Source: Ureibacillus endophyticus (lineage in GTDB: Bacteria; Bacillota; Bacilli; Bacillales_A; Planococcaceae). Taken from it: a DNA stretch of 64,000 nucleotides. Below, piece after piece: positions 54,262 to 63,399 of this stretch. A model generated the notes under the pieces. It worked only from the letters and a program-made list of their open reading frames with translations. It did not search any database and was not told where the DNA came from. The translations under genes were made by a program, and so were the position numbers. The stretch is taken from positions 1-64,000 of the forward strand of contig NZ_RBZN01000011.1 in assembly GCF_003628435.1 (NCBI RefSeq). Reading direction: 5' to 3'. Positions within the stretch are counted from its first letter, which is position 1. Each line of letters starts with the position of its first letter.

Positions 54262-54343
54262 GTATAATTACTCCCTTATTTATCGTCCTCTACCATCTTA
54301 ACAATTCCTATAGGCATTTCAACTATTTTTTAGACAAGGACGT

Positions 54344-54523
54344 TTAATGGGTTCCAACGAAGCAAAACATTAGAGCACATAGAAAAATAAACGTTAAGGC
54401 TCCTCCTAAAACATTTTGATTATGGGTGCTTTTCCCATCCTTTAAATGTTTTAAAAAAGTAGTGAAATTTAAAAACCATAATACCCCTATTGCTGGTACG
54501 ACAAGAAACATCATCATTAACAT
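54344..54523 (-). CDS. small membrane protein, 59 residues
   Basis: An ATG at 54523 with GGGGGA six bases upstream opens a 59-codon frame to 54344: MLMMMFLVVPAIGVLWFLNF, then FLKHLKDGKSTHNQNVLG, then GALTFIFLCALMFCFVGTH. It is two membrane helices joined by a basic loop. No family is recognised. It lies between a rhodanese gene and ynbB, 63 bp after the former. The helical composition and ribosome site make it likely to be real. Confidence 0.55.
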   Translation of the reverse strand: MLMMMFLVVPAIGVLWFLNFTTFLKHLKDGKSTHNQNVLGGALTFIFLCALMFCFVGTH

Positions 54524-54586
54524 CAGTTGTCCCCCTATAAAATAAAAGAACTGATAATTATAATGAATTACCAGTCCTCATGTATT

Positions 54587-54889
54587 TTATTTAAATTCTA
54601 ATTCTCCATCGTAAGCCATCATGCCGCCTTCTAAGTTAACTACTTGGAAGCCTTGAGACTCTAAATATTGGCAGGCTTTTTCGCTGCGAACTCCGCCTCG
54701 ACAAACAAGAATATATTCTTTTGATGAATCAAGTTCGTTTGCACGTTCAGGAATTTGTCCAAGTGGGATATGAATTGCTCCAGGAATCATTCCTTCCTCT
54801 ACTTCATTATCTTCACGTACATCTACTATATTTAAATCTTCATTTGCATCTAACAGGTTAATTAGTTCTTCCGTTGACATTGTTTTCAT
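54587..54889 (-). CDS. single-domain rhodanese
   Basis: A 100-residue rhodanese-homology protein with the active-site loop CRGGVRS (catalytic Cys in ILVCRGGVRSEKA) and VDVREDNEVEEGMIPGAIHIPLG. Small rhodaneses carry sulfur from donors such as thiosulfate or persulfides; the partner is unknown. ATG 54889 is behind TTGGAGG. It is separated from hfq by that gene's terminator. Confidence 0.88.
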   Translation of the reverse strand: MKTMSTEELINLLDANEDLNIVDVREDNEVEEGMIPGAIHIPLGQIPERANELDSSKEYILVCRGGVRSEKACQYLESQGFQVVNLEGGMMAYDGELEFK

Positions 54890-54942
54890 TTAACAGAACC
54901 TCCAAATTTGATATACACTGTAATTATAGAGAAAAAAGAAAA

Positions 54943-54972
54943 AATCGGCTAGTATTTATCACTTCGCCGATT
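54943..54972 (-). terminator. hfq terminator
   Basis: AATCGGC and GCCGATT pair around a 16-base loop, followed on the minus strand by six T residues. Confidence 0.75.
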
Positions 54973-54978
54973 AATTGT

Positions 54979-55215
54979 TTATTGATTTACTTCATCTTCC
55001 GAACTTAGTGAAACATGTTTAGAAGGGACGAACGTTGAAATTGCGTGTTTGTAAATAAGGTGCTGTTTACCATCAGATTCTATTAGTACTGTAAAATTAT
55101 CATATGATTTTACTAACCCTTTCAGCTGAAAACCATTTAATAAAAAGACAGTAACGAATAGATTGTTTTTGCGTAGGTTGTTAAGAAACGTATCCTGTAA
55201 ATTGATTGATTTCAT
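54979..55215 (-). CDS. hfq: RNA chaperone Hfq
   Basis: The start is ATG 55215 ([18 protein letters not shown]), 8 bases behind AGAGGTG; GTG 55224 is a weaker option. The 78-residue protein has Sm1 ([22 protein letters not shown]) and Sm2 ([14 protein letters not shown]), the YKHAIS motif being typical of Hfq. In Bacilli Hfq binds small RNAs but is often dispensable. It follows miaA by 60 bp, a conserved pair. Confidence 0.94.
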   Translation of the reverse strand: MKSINLQDTFLNNLRKNNLFVTVFLLNGFQLKGLVKSYDNFTVLIESDGKQHLIYKHAISTFVPSKHVSLSSEDEVNQ

Positions 55216-55275
55216 GCCGTACACACCTCTTCTATATCTTTTTTTCTTATATTGGAAGTATTCGGCAAAAGGAAA

Positions 55276-56205
55276 TTAATTTCCTTCTTGATTTATAAAA
55301 TTTTTTGAAAACGCTTCAATTTTCGCCCAGTCATTCCCAATCCACTGCACATCCATTTTATTTCGGAAGTAGGTTAGTTGTCTTTTTGCATATCTGCGCG
55401 AGTTTTGTTTTAGCTGTTCAATGGCATCCTCCAACGACAAAAGTCCATCAAAATATGCATATAGTTCCTTATAACCAATCGCTTGAACCGATTGTACGTT
55501 ACGAATATTTCTATCCCATAATGACTTTACTTCTTGTAGTAAGCCTTTTTCCATCATCAAATCCACTCTTAAATTAATTCGTTCGTAAAGTTTTTCCCGA
55601 TCCATATCCATTCCAATGATTAGATGATTGTAAAGTGGGACATTTCCTCGATTTAGTTCCTCGGTTGCCTTTGATACCCCATGTAATTCTACTAACTCGA
55701 GTGCCCGTATGACACGGCGAGTATTATTTGGATGAATGTGGCTTGCCGTTTCTGGATCGAGCTTTGCCAATCGTTCATGCATTGCTTCTGGACCAATCTT
55801 TGCTAACTCATCATAATATTTTTTCCGCGCTTCTTCGTCTACATCTTCTTTTGTAAATTGAAAGTCATACAATACCGCTTGTACATACAAACCTGTGCCA
55901 CCAACGATAATTGGCAGCTTGTTGCGTTGTTGAATTTCACGAATTTTCGCACGTACTAAGGTTTGATATTCGGCTACAGAAAAACTTTCTGTTGGCTCTT
56001 TGAAATCAAGCAAATGGTGCGGAATCCCTTCCATTTCTTCTTTAGTCACTTTTGCAGTACCAATATCAAGCCCTTTATATATTTGCATGGAGTCTCCGTT
56101 AATTATTTCCCCATTAAATTCTTTTGCCATCTTAATACTTAATGCTGTTTTTCCTGAAGCGGTAGGACCAACTATAGCTACAACCTCAATTTCTTTTTCC
56201 TTCAT
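55276..56205 (-). CDS. miaA: tRNA dimethylallyltransferase MiaA
   Basis: The 309-residue enzyme adds the isopentenyl group to A37 of tRNAs reading UNN codons. Visible: Walker [49 protein letters not shown] and the C-terminal [18 protein letters not shown]. It overlaps the hydrolase gene by 20 bases and precedes hfq. Confidence 0.96.
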   Translation of the reverse strand: MKEKEIEVVAIVGPTASGKTALSIKMAKEFNGEIINGDSMQIYKGLDIGTAKVTKEEMEGIPHHLLDFKEPTESFSVAEYQTLVRAKIREIQQRNKLPIIVGGTGLYVQAVLYDFQFTKEDVDEEARKKYYDELAKIGPEAMHERLAKLDPETASHIHPNNTRRVIRALELVELHGVSKATEELNRGNVPLYNHLIIGMDMDREKLYERINLRVDLMMEKGLLQEVKSLWDRNIRNVQSVQAIGYKELYAYFDGLLSLEDAIEQLKQNSRRYAKRQLTYFRNKMDVQWIGNDWAKIEAFSKNFINQEGN

Positions 56206-57118
56206 TTTTTAACCACCGTGACACCACATGAAACACATGCTCTTTATTTTTTTCTTTTAAAATTTCATGGCGCATACCTTCAAAAAGATATACAACTACA
56301 TTAGATAAACCGATTTTTTTATATTGATTGGCAACTTTGAAGACACCAGCACCTCGATTGCCAACAGGATCTTCACTCCCACTTATTAAAAGGATGGGTA
56401 AGTTTTTTCGAATGTTTTCTAATTCAGATTGTTGATTGATTAAAAGCAAGCCGTCTGTTAAATCAACAAAAAATCGATTCGTTGGGACAAATCCACAGTT
56501 TGGATCTTTTATATACGTTTCAACTTCTTCTTCATTCGTACACAACCAATCAAAAGCCGTTTTAACATTAGCGATGTTTTTATTAAAACTACCAAAACTC
56601 AATTCGCTCATGATTGAACTAAGGGTTGTTGGACCTTGAACTAAACAAAGTGTTCTAGCAAGAGTATTACCTATTCTGTGTGCAAATGTTGTACTCCCGG
56701 TTCCACATAAGATGCATTTATCAATGTCATTATAGAGTTGTATATAACGACGGGCAATAAAGGAACCCATACTATGTCCAAATAGTACAGTTTCATTTTC
56801 TGAATAGAGACGAAAGTTTTGAACAAGCTCATAAACGTCTTGCACCACTCGTTCAAAACCATCTTGGTCAGCAAAAAAACCAAGTCTTCCATTCAGTTCC
56901 GCTGTTTTACCATGTCCACGATGATCGTGAACAATGACAATATAACCTTGCTCACATAAATTCATAGCGAAAGCATCATACCGACCACCATGTTCTGACA
57001 TCCCATGCAAAATGTGAAAATTTCCAATGGGATTGCTTGATGGTTCATAAATCCGTACAAAAATTTCATGCCCATCACTCATTGAGACCACTTTTGTTAG
57101 TTTTTTCAACCCTATCAC
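56186..57118 (-). CDS. alpha/beta hydrolase, lysophospholipase/monoacylglycerol-lipase type
   Basis: A protein of about 307-310 residues: oxyanion [23 protein letters not shown], the Ser elbow [13 protein letters not shown], the acid in [12 protein letters not shown] and the final His GMRHEILKE. The start is unsure: GTG 57118 is too close to AAGGTG, while TTG 57109 has better spacing. It lies between glpD and miaA, so it may supply glycerol from lysolipids or monoacylglycerols, an attractive but unproven link to GlpD. Confidence 0.82.
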   Translation of the reverse strand: MIGLKKLTKVVSMSDGHEIFVRIYEPSSNPIGNFHILHGMSEHGGRYDAFAMNLCEQGYIVIVHDHRGHGKTAELNGRLGFFADQDGFERVVQDVYELVQNFRLYSENETVLFGHSMGSFIARRYIQLYNDIDKCILCGTGSTTFAHRIGNTLARTLCLVQGPTTLSSIMSELSFGSFNKNIANVKTAFDWLCTNEEEVETYIKDPNCGFVPTNRFFVDLTDGLLLINQQSELENIRKNLPILLISGSEDPVGNRGAGVFKVANQYKKIGLSNVVVYLFEGMRHEILKEKNKEHVFHVVSRWLKNEGKRN

Positions 57119-57124
57119 GCACCT

Positions 57125-58747
57125 TTATATTGTTGCTTCATCAATAAATTGTTCCAACTGCATTTGATAGAATATTTTCTCACTTTCTGAATAGCCGATT
57201 GTATTACTCATCACTTCGATAACTTCATCTTTGTATTTTTTTACTAATTCCATATCGAAATAAAGATATCCTGTTCGTCGTATGAAAAAATCACTTGGCG
57301 TCAAAGCCATTTCAAAATAGATGGAATATAAAAGCTCTGCGTATAAGGGATTTGGCAGATTCGTTTCATTTCCTTTGCGAATAAAATGAAAAACATCATC
57401 TACATTCGTTCCATATTTCTCTACTAATTGTTTCGATTCATTATATGAAATTCCTAGTTGCTCTCCCTCTTTCGCTTTGTTTGCAACAAAGTCATGAAAG
57501 TTGATAGAATTTAATCCCTTAGCGCCAGATAAAGGTAAAAACTTCGTGTTGCTCTTTTGGGCATGTTTAAATTTATGTTTTTTTATAATTTCATCTACAA
57601 TTGTTTCAGCCATTTGTCGATACCCAGTAAGCTTCCCTCCTGCTATCGTGACAAGCCCACTAGGAGAGGACCAAATTTCATCTTTACGAGAAATTTCAGA
57701 CGGATTTTTCCCCTTTTCAAAGATAAGTGGTCGAATGCCTGCCCAAGAAGATTCAATGTCCTTTTCCGTTATATTAATTTTAGGGAAAATGAATCGGGTA
57801 GCATTTAATAAGTAGGTAACATCTTCTGCACTTGCAACTGGCTGAATTGGGTCATCATCATAGAACGTGTCAGTAGTACCAACATAAGTTTTCCCACCTC
57901 TTGGAATGGCAAATACCATTCGACCATCCTCTGTCTCAAAATAAACGGCCTGTTGTAATGGAAGTTTTGATTGATCAAAAACAATATGAATGCCCTTTGT
58001 ATGGCGAACTTGTTTGTTGTTATGCACTTTATCCATTTTCCTAACATCATCCACCCACGGACCAGTTGCATTAACAATCTGATGAGCATGTATAGTGATG
58101 GATATTCCTGAAATTTCATCACGCACGTTTGCTGCAACAATTTTTTTCTTTTTATATTCAAAGCCATTAACTCGAGCATAGTTAATACAAACCGCTTTAA
58201 ACTCTAGTGCCTTTTTAATCACTTCCAATGTTAAGCGGGCATCATCCGTTTTATATTCAACATAATAACCTGCACCTAATAAACCGTCTTCTTTTAGAAT
58301 GGGTACTTTTTGAAGTGTTTCCTTTTTATTAAGCATTTTTCTTCGCTCATTTGGACGCACTCGTGCAAGTCGATCATAAAGGGTAAGAGCAGCACGAGTT
58401 GTAAACTTCCCTAAAGTTCCTTTTTTATATAAAGGAAGCAACATCCACTCAGGCTTTGTTACATGAACGGCATTTTCATATACAATTTCCCGTTCTCGCC
58501 CAACTTCTGCAACAAGGCCAATTTCAAATTGTTTTAAATATCGAAGCCCACCGTGAATCAATTTGGTTGAACGGCTTGATGTTCCAGCTGCAAAATCTTG
58601 CATGTCAACCAATGCAACGGATAAACCACGGGACGCGGCATCTAACGCAATACCAGCACCCGTTATTCCCCCACCAATGACAAGGACATCAAAGGAATAG
58701 TGATTCAAAGTATTAAGAATAGTAGACCTTTCTTTATATGAAAACAT
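57125..58747 (-). CDS. glpD: aerobic glycerol-3-phosphate dehydrogenase
   Basis: A 540-residue membrane-associated flavoprotein that oxidises glycerol 3-phosphate to dihydroxyacetone phosphate and feeds quinones. The FAD Rossmann motif VIGGGITGAGIALDAASRG and GTSSRSTKLIHGGLRYLKQFE mark the family; GGKLTGYRQMAETIVDEI follows near the middle. Start ATG follows AAAGGGG. It sits 33 bp after mutL; in B. subtilis glpD is elsewhere, so this is a lineage-specific link. Confidence 0.95.
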   Translation of the reverse strand: MFSYKERSTILNTLNHYSFDVLVIGGGITGAGIALDAASRGLSVALVDMQDFAAGTSSRSTKLIHGGLRYLKQFEIGLVAEVGREREIVYENAVHVTKPEWMLLPLYKKGTLGKFTTRAALTLYDRLARVRPNERRKMLNKKETLQKVPILKEDGLLGAGYYVEYKTDDARLTLEVIKKALEFKAVCINYARVNGFEYKKKKIVAANVRDEISGISITIHAHQIVNATGPWVDDVRKMDKVHNNKQVRHTKGIHIVFDQSKLPLQQAVYFETEDGRMVFAIPRGGKTYVGTTDTFYDDDPIQPVASAEDVTYLLNATRFIFPKINITEKDIESSWAGIRPLIFEKGKNPSEISRKDEIWSSPSGLVTIAGGKLTGYRQMAETIVDEIIKKHKFKHAQKSNTKFLPLSGAKGLNSINFHDFVANKAKEGEQLGISYNESKQLVEKYGTNVDDVFHFIRKGNETNLPNPLYAELLYSIYFEMALTPSDFFIRRTGYLYFDMELVKKYKDEVIEVMSNTIGYSESEKIFYQMQLEQFIDEATI

Positions 58748-58780
58748 AACGATTACCCCTTTTATTTCAAATAGGTAAAT

Positions 58781-60604
58781 CTACATTACACGTTTAAACA
58801 TTTTTTCTACTTCATAAGAAGAAAAGTGAATCATGACCGGTCTTCCATGAGGGCAGGTGAAAGGATTGTCTGCTTTCTTTAAATCATCGAGCAATGCAAC
58901 CATTTGTTCTTTTGTTAAATAGTGATTTGCTTTAATCGATTTTTTACAACTCATCATAATGGCTGCTTCTTCTCGTAATTTTTTCACATCTGTTTTTTTC
59001 GTTTTCAAAACTTGTTCTATTAATTCTTCAATAATTTCCTGTTCAAAGCCTTTTGGAAACCATGTCGGATGTTCCCTCACTACAAATGAAGATTGCCCAA
59101 AGTCTTCTAAAAATACGCCCACTTCTTCCAATGAATGCAAATTCTCTTTTAGAATTAATGCTTCATCGGCAGCATAATGGAACGTTAACGGCAACAATAA
59201 AGATTGGCGTTCATTAGGATTAACATCGCCTACTTTTTCACGGAAATATTCATATTTTATTCGTTCTTGTGCTGCATGTTGATCAATTAAATAAAATCCA
59301 TCTTCCATTTGTGCAACAATATAAGTCCCGTGAATTTGCCCAACAATCTCTAGTTGTGGGAAAGGTTCTTTTTTCTCTTCCACAGGCATAGGTACAGGTT
59401 CTTCTTCAATTATTATTGGTGTTGGCTCTGGCTCTTCAGAAACAACCTCATTAATAGGGAATTCTTCTACAGTTGGTTCTTTCACTATAGAGTCATTCAA
59501 CTTTTCCACAATCTCATTCATTTTCGTTTGATTAAACGTTGGTGCTGGTTTCCAAATATTCATTTGTTCACTTGGCACTTTCACTGGTTTTTCCTTTTTT
59601 TCTGCCAAAGGAACATGTATTGCTGAACGAATAGCCTTGCGAACTGCATCTTCTACTAACGGTAATAATTCCTGTTCTTTACTTAATCGAATTTGCAATT
59701 TTGCTGGGTGTACATTCACATCAGTTAAGTATGGGTCACCTTCGATATACATCACAACAATTGGGTATCGCTCTATTGGTAAGTACGTGTGATAGGCATC
59801 TACTATCGCCTTTTGTAGAAGATAATGTTTTACATAACGTCCATTTACAAAAATTGACATATAATTCTTTGATGCTCGCGTTACTTCAGGTAAAGTTGCA
59901 AAGCCATGTATCTTATAATCTTGGGACTCAGCACTAAAGGAAATCATTTTTTTAGCATTTTGAACTCCATAAATTGCTGCAATCACTTGTTGAACATTTC
60001 CTCTACCATTCGTTTGTAGAAGTGTTCCACCATTATGTACTAATTTAAACGCAATATCTGGATTACTTAATGCTAATCTATTCATATAGTCAATAGAATG
60101 ACCAAGTTCGGTTTGAATGGTTTTTAAATATTTTAATCTTGCTGGTGTATTGAAAAAAAGTTGGGACACTGTAATATCTGTTCCTTTTCGAAAAGCTGTG
60201 GGTTTCATCGACACTACATGGCCACCGTCTAATTCGATTTCTACACCTGATTGTTGGCCATCTGAAGTTTTTAGCACAACTTTTGAAACCGAAGCAATTG
60301 ATGCCAATGCTTCACCACGAAATCCGAGTGTTCGGATACGAAATAAATCATGTTCATTGGAAATTTTAGATGTTGCGTGGCGGGAGAAGGATTTTAATGC
60401 ATCCTCCTCGTCCATACCGCTTCCATTATCTGTAACTTGTATGGAGGTTAACCCTGCTTCTTCAAGAAAAACTTCAATGGATGTACTTCCAGCATCAATG
60501 GCATTCTCGACTAACTCTTTCACAACAGAAGATGGTCGCTCCACCACTTCACCAGCCGCAATTTTATTCGATAACCATTCATCCATAATTTGAATTTTTC
60601 CCAT
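58781..60604 (-). CDS. mutL: DNA mismatch repair protein MutL
   Basis: The 607-residue protein has the GHKL ATPase (IAAGEVVERPSSVVKELVEN, DNGSGMDEEDAL, TLGFRGEALASI), a Pro/Glu-rich linker (about 345-415) and the C-terminal endonuclease with DQHAAQERIKYEYF and CPHGRPVMIHFS, so it should nick DNA as other bacterial MutLs lacking MutH. ATG after AAGGAGG. Expressed with mutS, 65 bp upstream. Confidence 0.97.
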   Translation of the reverse strand: MGKIQIMDEWLSNKIAAGEVVERPSSVVKELVENAIDAGSTSIEVFLEEAGLTSIQVTDNGSGMDEEDALKSFSRHATSKISNEHDLFRIRTLGFRGEALASIASVSKVVLKTSDGQQSGVEIELDGGHVVSMKPTAFRKGTDITVSQLFFNTPARLKYLKTIQTELGHSIDYMNRLALSNPDIAFKLVHNGGTLLQTNGRGNVQQVIAAIYGVQNAKKMISFSAESQDYKIHGFATLPEVTRASKNYMSIFVNGRYVKHYLLQKAIVDAYHTYLPIERYPIVVMYIEGDPYLTDVNVHPAKLQIRLSKEQELLPLVEDAVRKAIRSAIHVPLAEKKEKPVKVPSEQMNIWKPAPTFNQTKMNEIVEKLNDSIVKEPTVEEFPINEVVSEEPEPTPIIIEEEPVPMPVEEKKEPFPQLEIVGQIHGTYIVAQMEDGFYLIDQHAAQERIKYEYFREKVGDVNPNERQSLLLPLTFHYAADEALILKENLHSLEEVGVFLEDFGQSSFVVREHPTWFPKGFEQEIIEELIEQVLKTKKTDVKKLREEAAIMMSCKKSIKANHYLTKEQMVALLDDLKKADNPFTCPHGRPVMIHFSSYEVEKMFKRVM

Positions 60605-60669
60605 GGTAAACCTCCTTTTAATTTTGTCGAATTATTTCCCAGGGAATGCTGACAAAAAATAGCAATCCC

Positions 60670-63243
60670 CTATTTTTTACTCAAAAGTGTTTGTTGTAGT
60701 TCATAAAGTATGTTAATTGCTTGGATTGGAGAAGTGCCCATAATGTTCATTTTCTCCAATTTTCCAATTACTTCCAATTCTATATTTGATAGCTCACTTG
60801 GTTGCTGTACTTCTTCAAATAATGATAGTTGAAGTTCATCTGCTTCCACATTTGTTGAAGCCACTTCTATTTCTTTAGACTCGAATTGATTTAATAGGGT
60901 TTGAGCTCGTTCAATAATTTCATCAGGCATTTCTGCTAATTTCGCTACATGGACACCATAGCTTTTATCTGCTGCACCTTCTCGAACTTTATGAAGGAAC
61001 ACGACTTTTCCATCTTTTTCAGTCGCACTAACATGAACGTTTTTCAACTTTGGTAACTGTTGTTCTAAAGCAGTTAACTCATGATAGTGTGTAGAGAACA
61101 ATGTATTTGCACCAATTTTATTGTGAATATACTCCATCATTGATTGGGCTAAAGCCATTCCATCGTATGTAGATGTGCCTCGTCCAATTTCATCAAATAA
61201 CAATAGACTTTTCTCTGTTGCGTTTGTGATGGCATTTTGCGATTCTAACATTTCCACCATGAATGTTGATTGCCCCGCAACTAAGTCATCTGCTGCACCA
61301 ATACGAGTGAAGATTTGATCAATAATCGGAAGTTCTGCTTCTTCTGCAGGGACATAACATCCGATTTGGGCAAGTACAACAATTAATGCCACTTGGCGCA
61401 TGAAAGTACTTTTACCAGACATGTTTGGCCCTGTAATTAACATCATATTTTTATCTTCTGTTAAAACACAATCGTTAGGTACATACATCTGTTTATTTAG
61501 CATTTTTTCAACAACAGGATGACGCCCGTTAATTATTTTAAGTGCTCTTCCCTCATGGAATGTTGGCTTCGTAAAACGGTATTTTTCCGAAACGACTGCA
61601 AAACTTATAAACACATCGAGTTCACTTATTTTCGATGCTAAAGCTTGTACACGTGGAATAAATTCTTTTAATTGTTCACGAAGTTCCACAAAAAGATCAT
61701 ATTCTAACGCTAAGCTTTGTTCTTCTGCATTTAAAATAATGGCTTCTTTTTGTTTTAATTCCTCTGTAATATAGCGTTCTGCGTTTGCTAGTGTTTGTTT
61801 TCGTTCATAGCGTGTTAAGTCTGCATTTGCAATGTTGGATTTTGTAATTTCAATAAAATAACCGAACACTCGGTTATAGCCGATTTTCAAGTTTTTAATG
61901 CCCGTTAATTCTCTTTCTTTTTGCTCTAGTTGGGCGATCCAATCTTTCCCATTTCGTGCTGCATAGCGCAGTTCATCTAATTTTTCGTCATAACCGTCAC
62001 GAATTACATCGCCTTCTTTAATGGCAATTGGGGGGTGATCTGTAATCGCACGGGATAGCAACTCTTCAATTTCATTACATTCATCCAATGAGTTACCCAA
62101 CTGTATTAATGTTTCTTTTCCACTTTGTAATAACTGCTCTTTTATATGTGGAACCTGACGAAGGGATTCCCGCAACTGTGCTAAATCACGTCCTCCAACA
62201 TTCCCAAAGGCAACACGTCCAGCTAAACGCTCTAAATCATATACTTTCTTTAATAATTCTTGTAATTCGTCTCGCACAAAAAACTCATCTAATAAATCCG
62301 TTACGATGGATAAGCGCTCTTCAATCAACTTTCGGTTTGCTAATGGTTGGTGTAGCATTTGCTTAAGTTTACGACCACCCATTGCAGTAACTGTTTCATC
62401 TAGTAACCAAAGAAGTGTTCCTTTTTGGTCCCCTCCACGAATGGATTGAAGTAATTCAAGATTACGTTTTGAATTAGAATCGATACGTAACAATTGCTTA
62501 GTTTCGGTATATGTAAAGGGTTGGATATGGGAAAGCGAACGCATCTGTGTTCGTTCTACATATTGCAACAAGCTTTTTGCAACACCTTGTAAATTTTCAG
62601 GCAACTGTTCAATATATTTCCCGGACTTCTCGATTGGCATTACTTCTTTTTCAAGGGATAGAACTAAGCTTAAATTTTTTGCTGGTTCTTCTAATAAGAT
62701 TTGTAGTTGTTCAGTTACGACTAATTCTCGAATATTTAATGAGATTAATTGTTGAAGCAGTGACTTAATTCCCCCTTCAACAATCGTCGTTTTTGATTCA
62801 CCAGTTGAGACGTCTAAATAGGCTAGGGAGAAAGTTTCCTTTGTTAGTTGCTCTGCACTTGCTATATAATGGTTGGACTTCCCATCAATTGTTTTCCCTT
62901 CCATTAAAGTACCCGGTGTAATGAGTTGAACAACTTCCCTTTTTACGACCCCTTTGGATTGCTTCGGATCTTCTGTTTGCTCACAAATTGCAACTTTATA
63001 CCCCTTCGATACAAGGGTTTCGATGTAATTTTGGGCAGAATGATGCGGCACACCACACATTGGGACACGGTCTTTACTCCCTGCATCTCTACTTGTTAAC
63101 GTAATCTCTAATATTTGTGATGCGTTTACGGCATCCTCGAAAAACAACTCATAAAAGTCGCCTAGTCTATAGAAAAGAAATGCATCTTCATATTCAGATT
63201 TTATTGTTAAATATTGTTGCATCATTGGTGTGTATGTCGTCAT
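60670..63243 (-). CDS. mutS: DNA mismatch recognition ATPase MutS
   Basis: The 857-residue protein has the mismatch-binding wedge near the N-terminus (FYRLGDFYELFFEDAV), connector, lever and clamp domains and the ABC ATPase with Walker A TGPNMSGKSTFMRQ, Walker B LLLFDEIGRGTSTYDG and THYHELT. The length is standard. ATG follows GAGAGGA. Together with mutL it corrects replication errors. Confidence 0.98.
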   Translation of the reverse strand: MTTYTPMMQQYLTIKSEYEDAFLFYRLGDFYELFFEDAVNASQILEITLTSRDAGSKDRVPMCGVPHHSAQNYIETLVSKGYKVAICEQTEDPKQSKGVVKREVVQLITPGTLMEGKTIDGKSNHYIASAEQLTKETFSLAYLDVSTGESKTTIVEGGIKSLLQQLISLNIRELVVTEQLQILLEEPAKNLSLVLSLEKEVMPIEKSGKYIEQLPENLQGVAKSLLQYVERTQMRSLSHIQPFTYTETKQLLRIDSNSKRNLELLQSIRGGDQKGTLLWLLDETVTAMGGRKLKQMLHQPLANRKLIEERLSIVTDLLDEFFVRDELQELLKKVYDLERLAGRVAFGNVGGRDLAQLRESLRQVPHIKEQLLQSGKETLIQLGNSLDECNEIEELLSRAITDHPPIAIKEGDVIRDGYDEKLDELRYAARNGKDWIAQLEQKERELTGIKNLKIGYNRVFGYFIEITKSNIANADLTRYERKQTLANAERYITEELKQKEAIILNAEEQSLALEYDLFVELREQLKEFIPRVQALASKISELDVFISFAVVSEKYRFTKPTFHEGRALKIINGRHPVVEKMLNKQMYVPNDCVLTEDKNMMLITGPNMSGKSTFMRQVALIVVLAQIGCYVPAEEAELPIIDQIFTRIGAADDLVAGQSTFMVEMLESQNAITNATEKSLLLFDEIGRGTSTYDGMALAQSMMEYIHNKIGANTLFSTHYHELTALEQQLPKLKNVHVSATEKDGKVVFLHKVREGAADKSYGVHVAKLAEMPDEIIERAQTLLNQFESKEIEVASTNVEADELQLSLFEEVQQPSELSNIELEVIGKLEKMNIMGTSPIQAINILYELQQTLLSKK

Positions 63244-63349
63244 TTTGTTGTTCCTCTCTAAACTACTTAATACTATTCATTATAACAAAAATTGATGTTA
63301 TATTAGAGTTTCACACAAATTTGAAAAGTAAAAAGTATAAGAAAAAAGA

Positions 63350-63382
63350 AGAGCGCCTATTAATCTACTAAATACTTAGTAG
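63350..63382 (-). terminator. cotE terminator
   Basis: AGAGCGCC/GGCGCTCT enclosing a second stem TCTACTAA/TTAGTAGA; on the minus strand followed by a C then six T residues. Confidence 0.8.
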
Positions 63383-63399
63383 ATGGCGCTCTCACTTTA

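Noticed and set aside
60605-60669. Terminator between mutS and mutL
   Set aside because: Only a mismatched stem (GGGATTGCT/AGCATTCCC) with no T tract; the genes likely remain one transcript.
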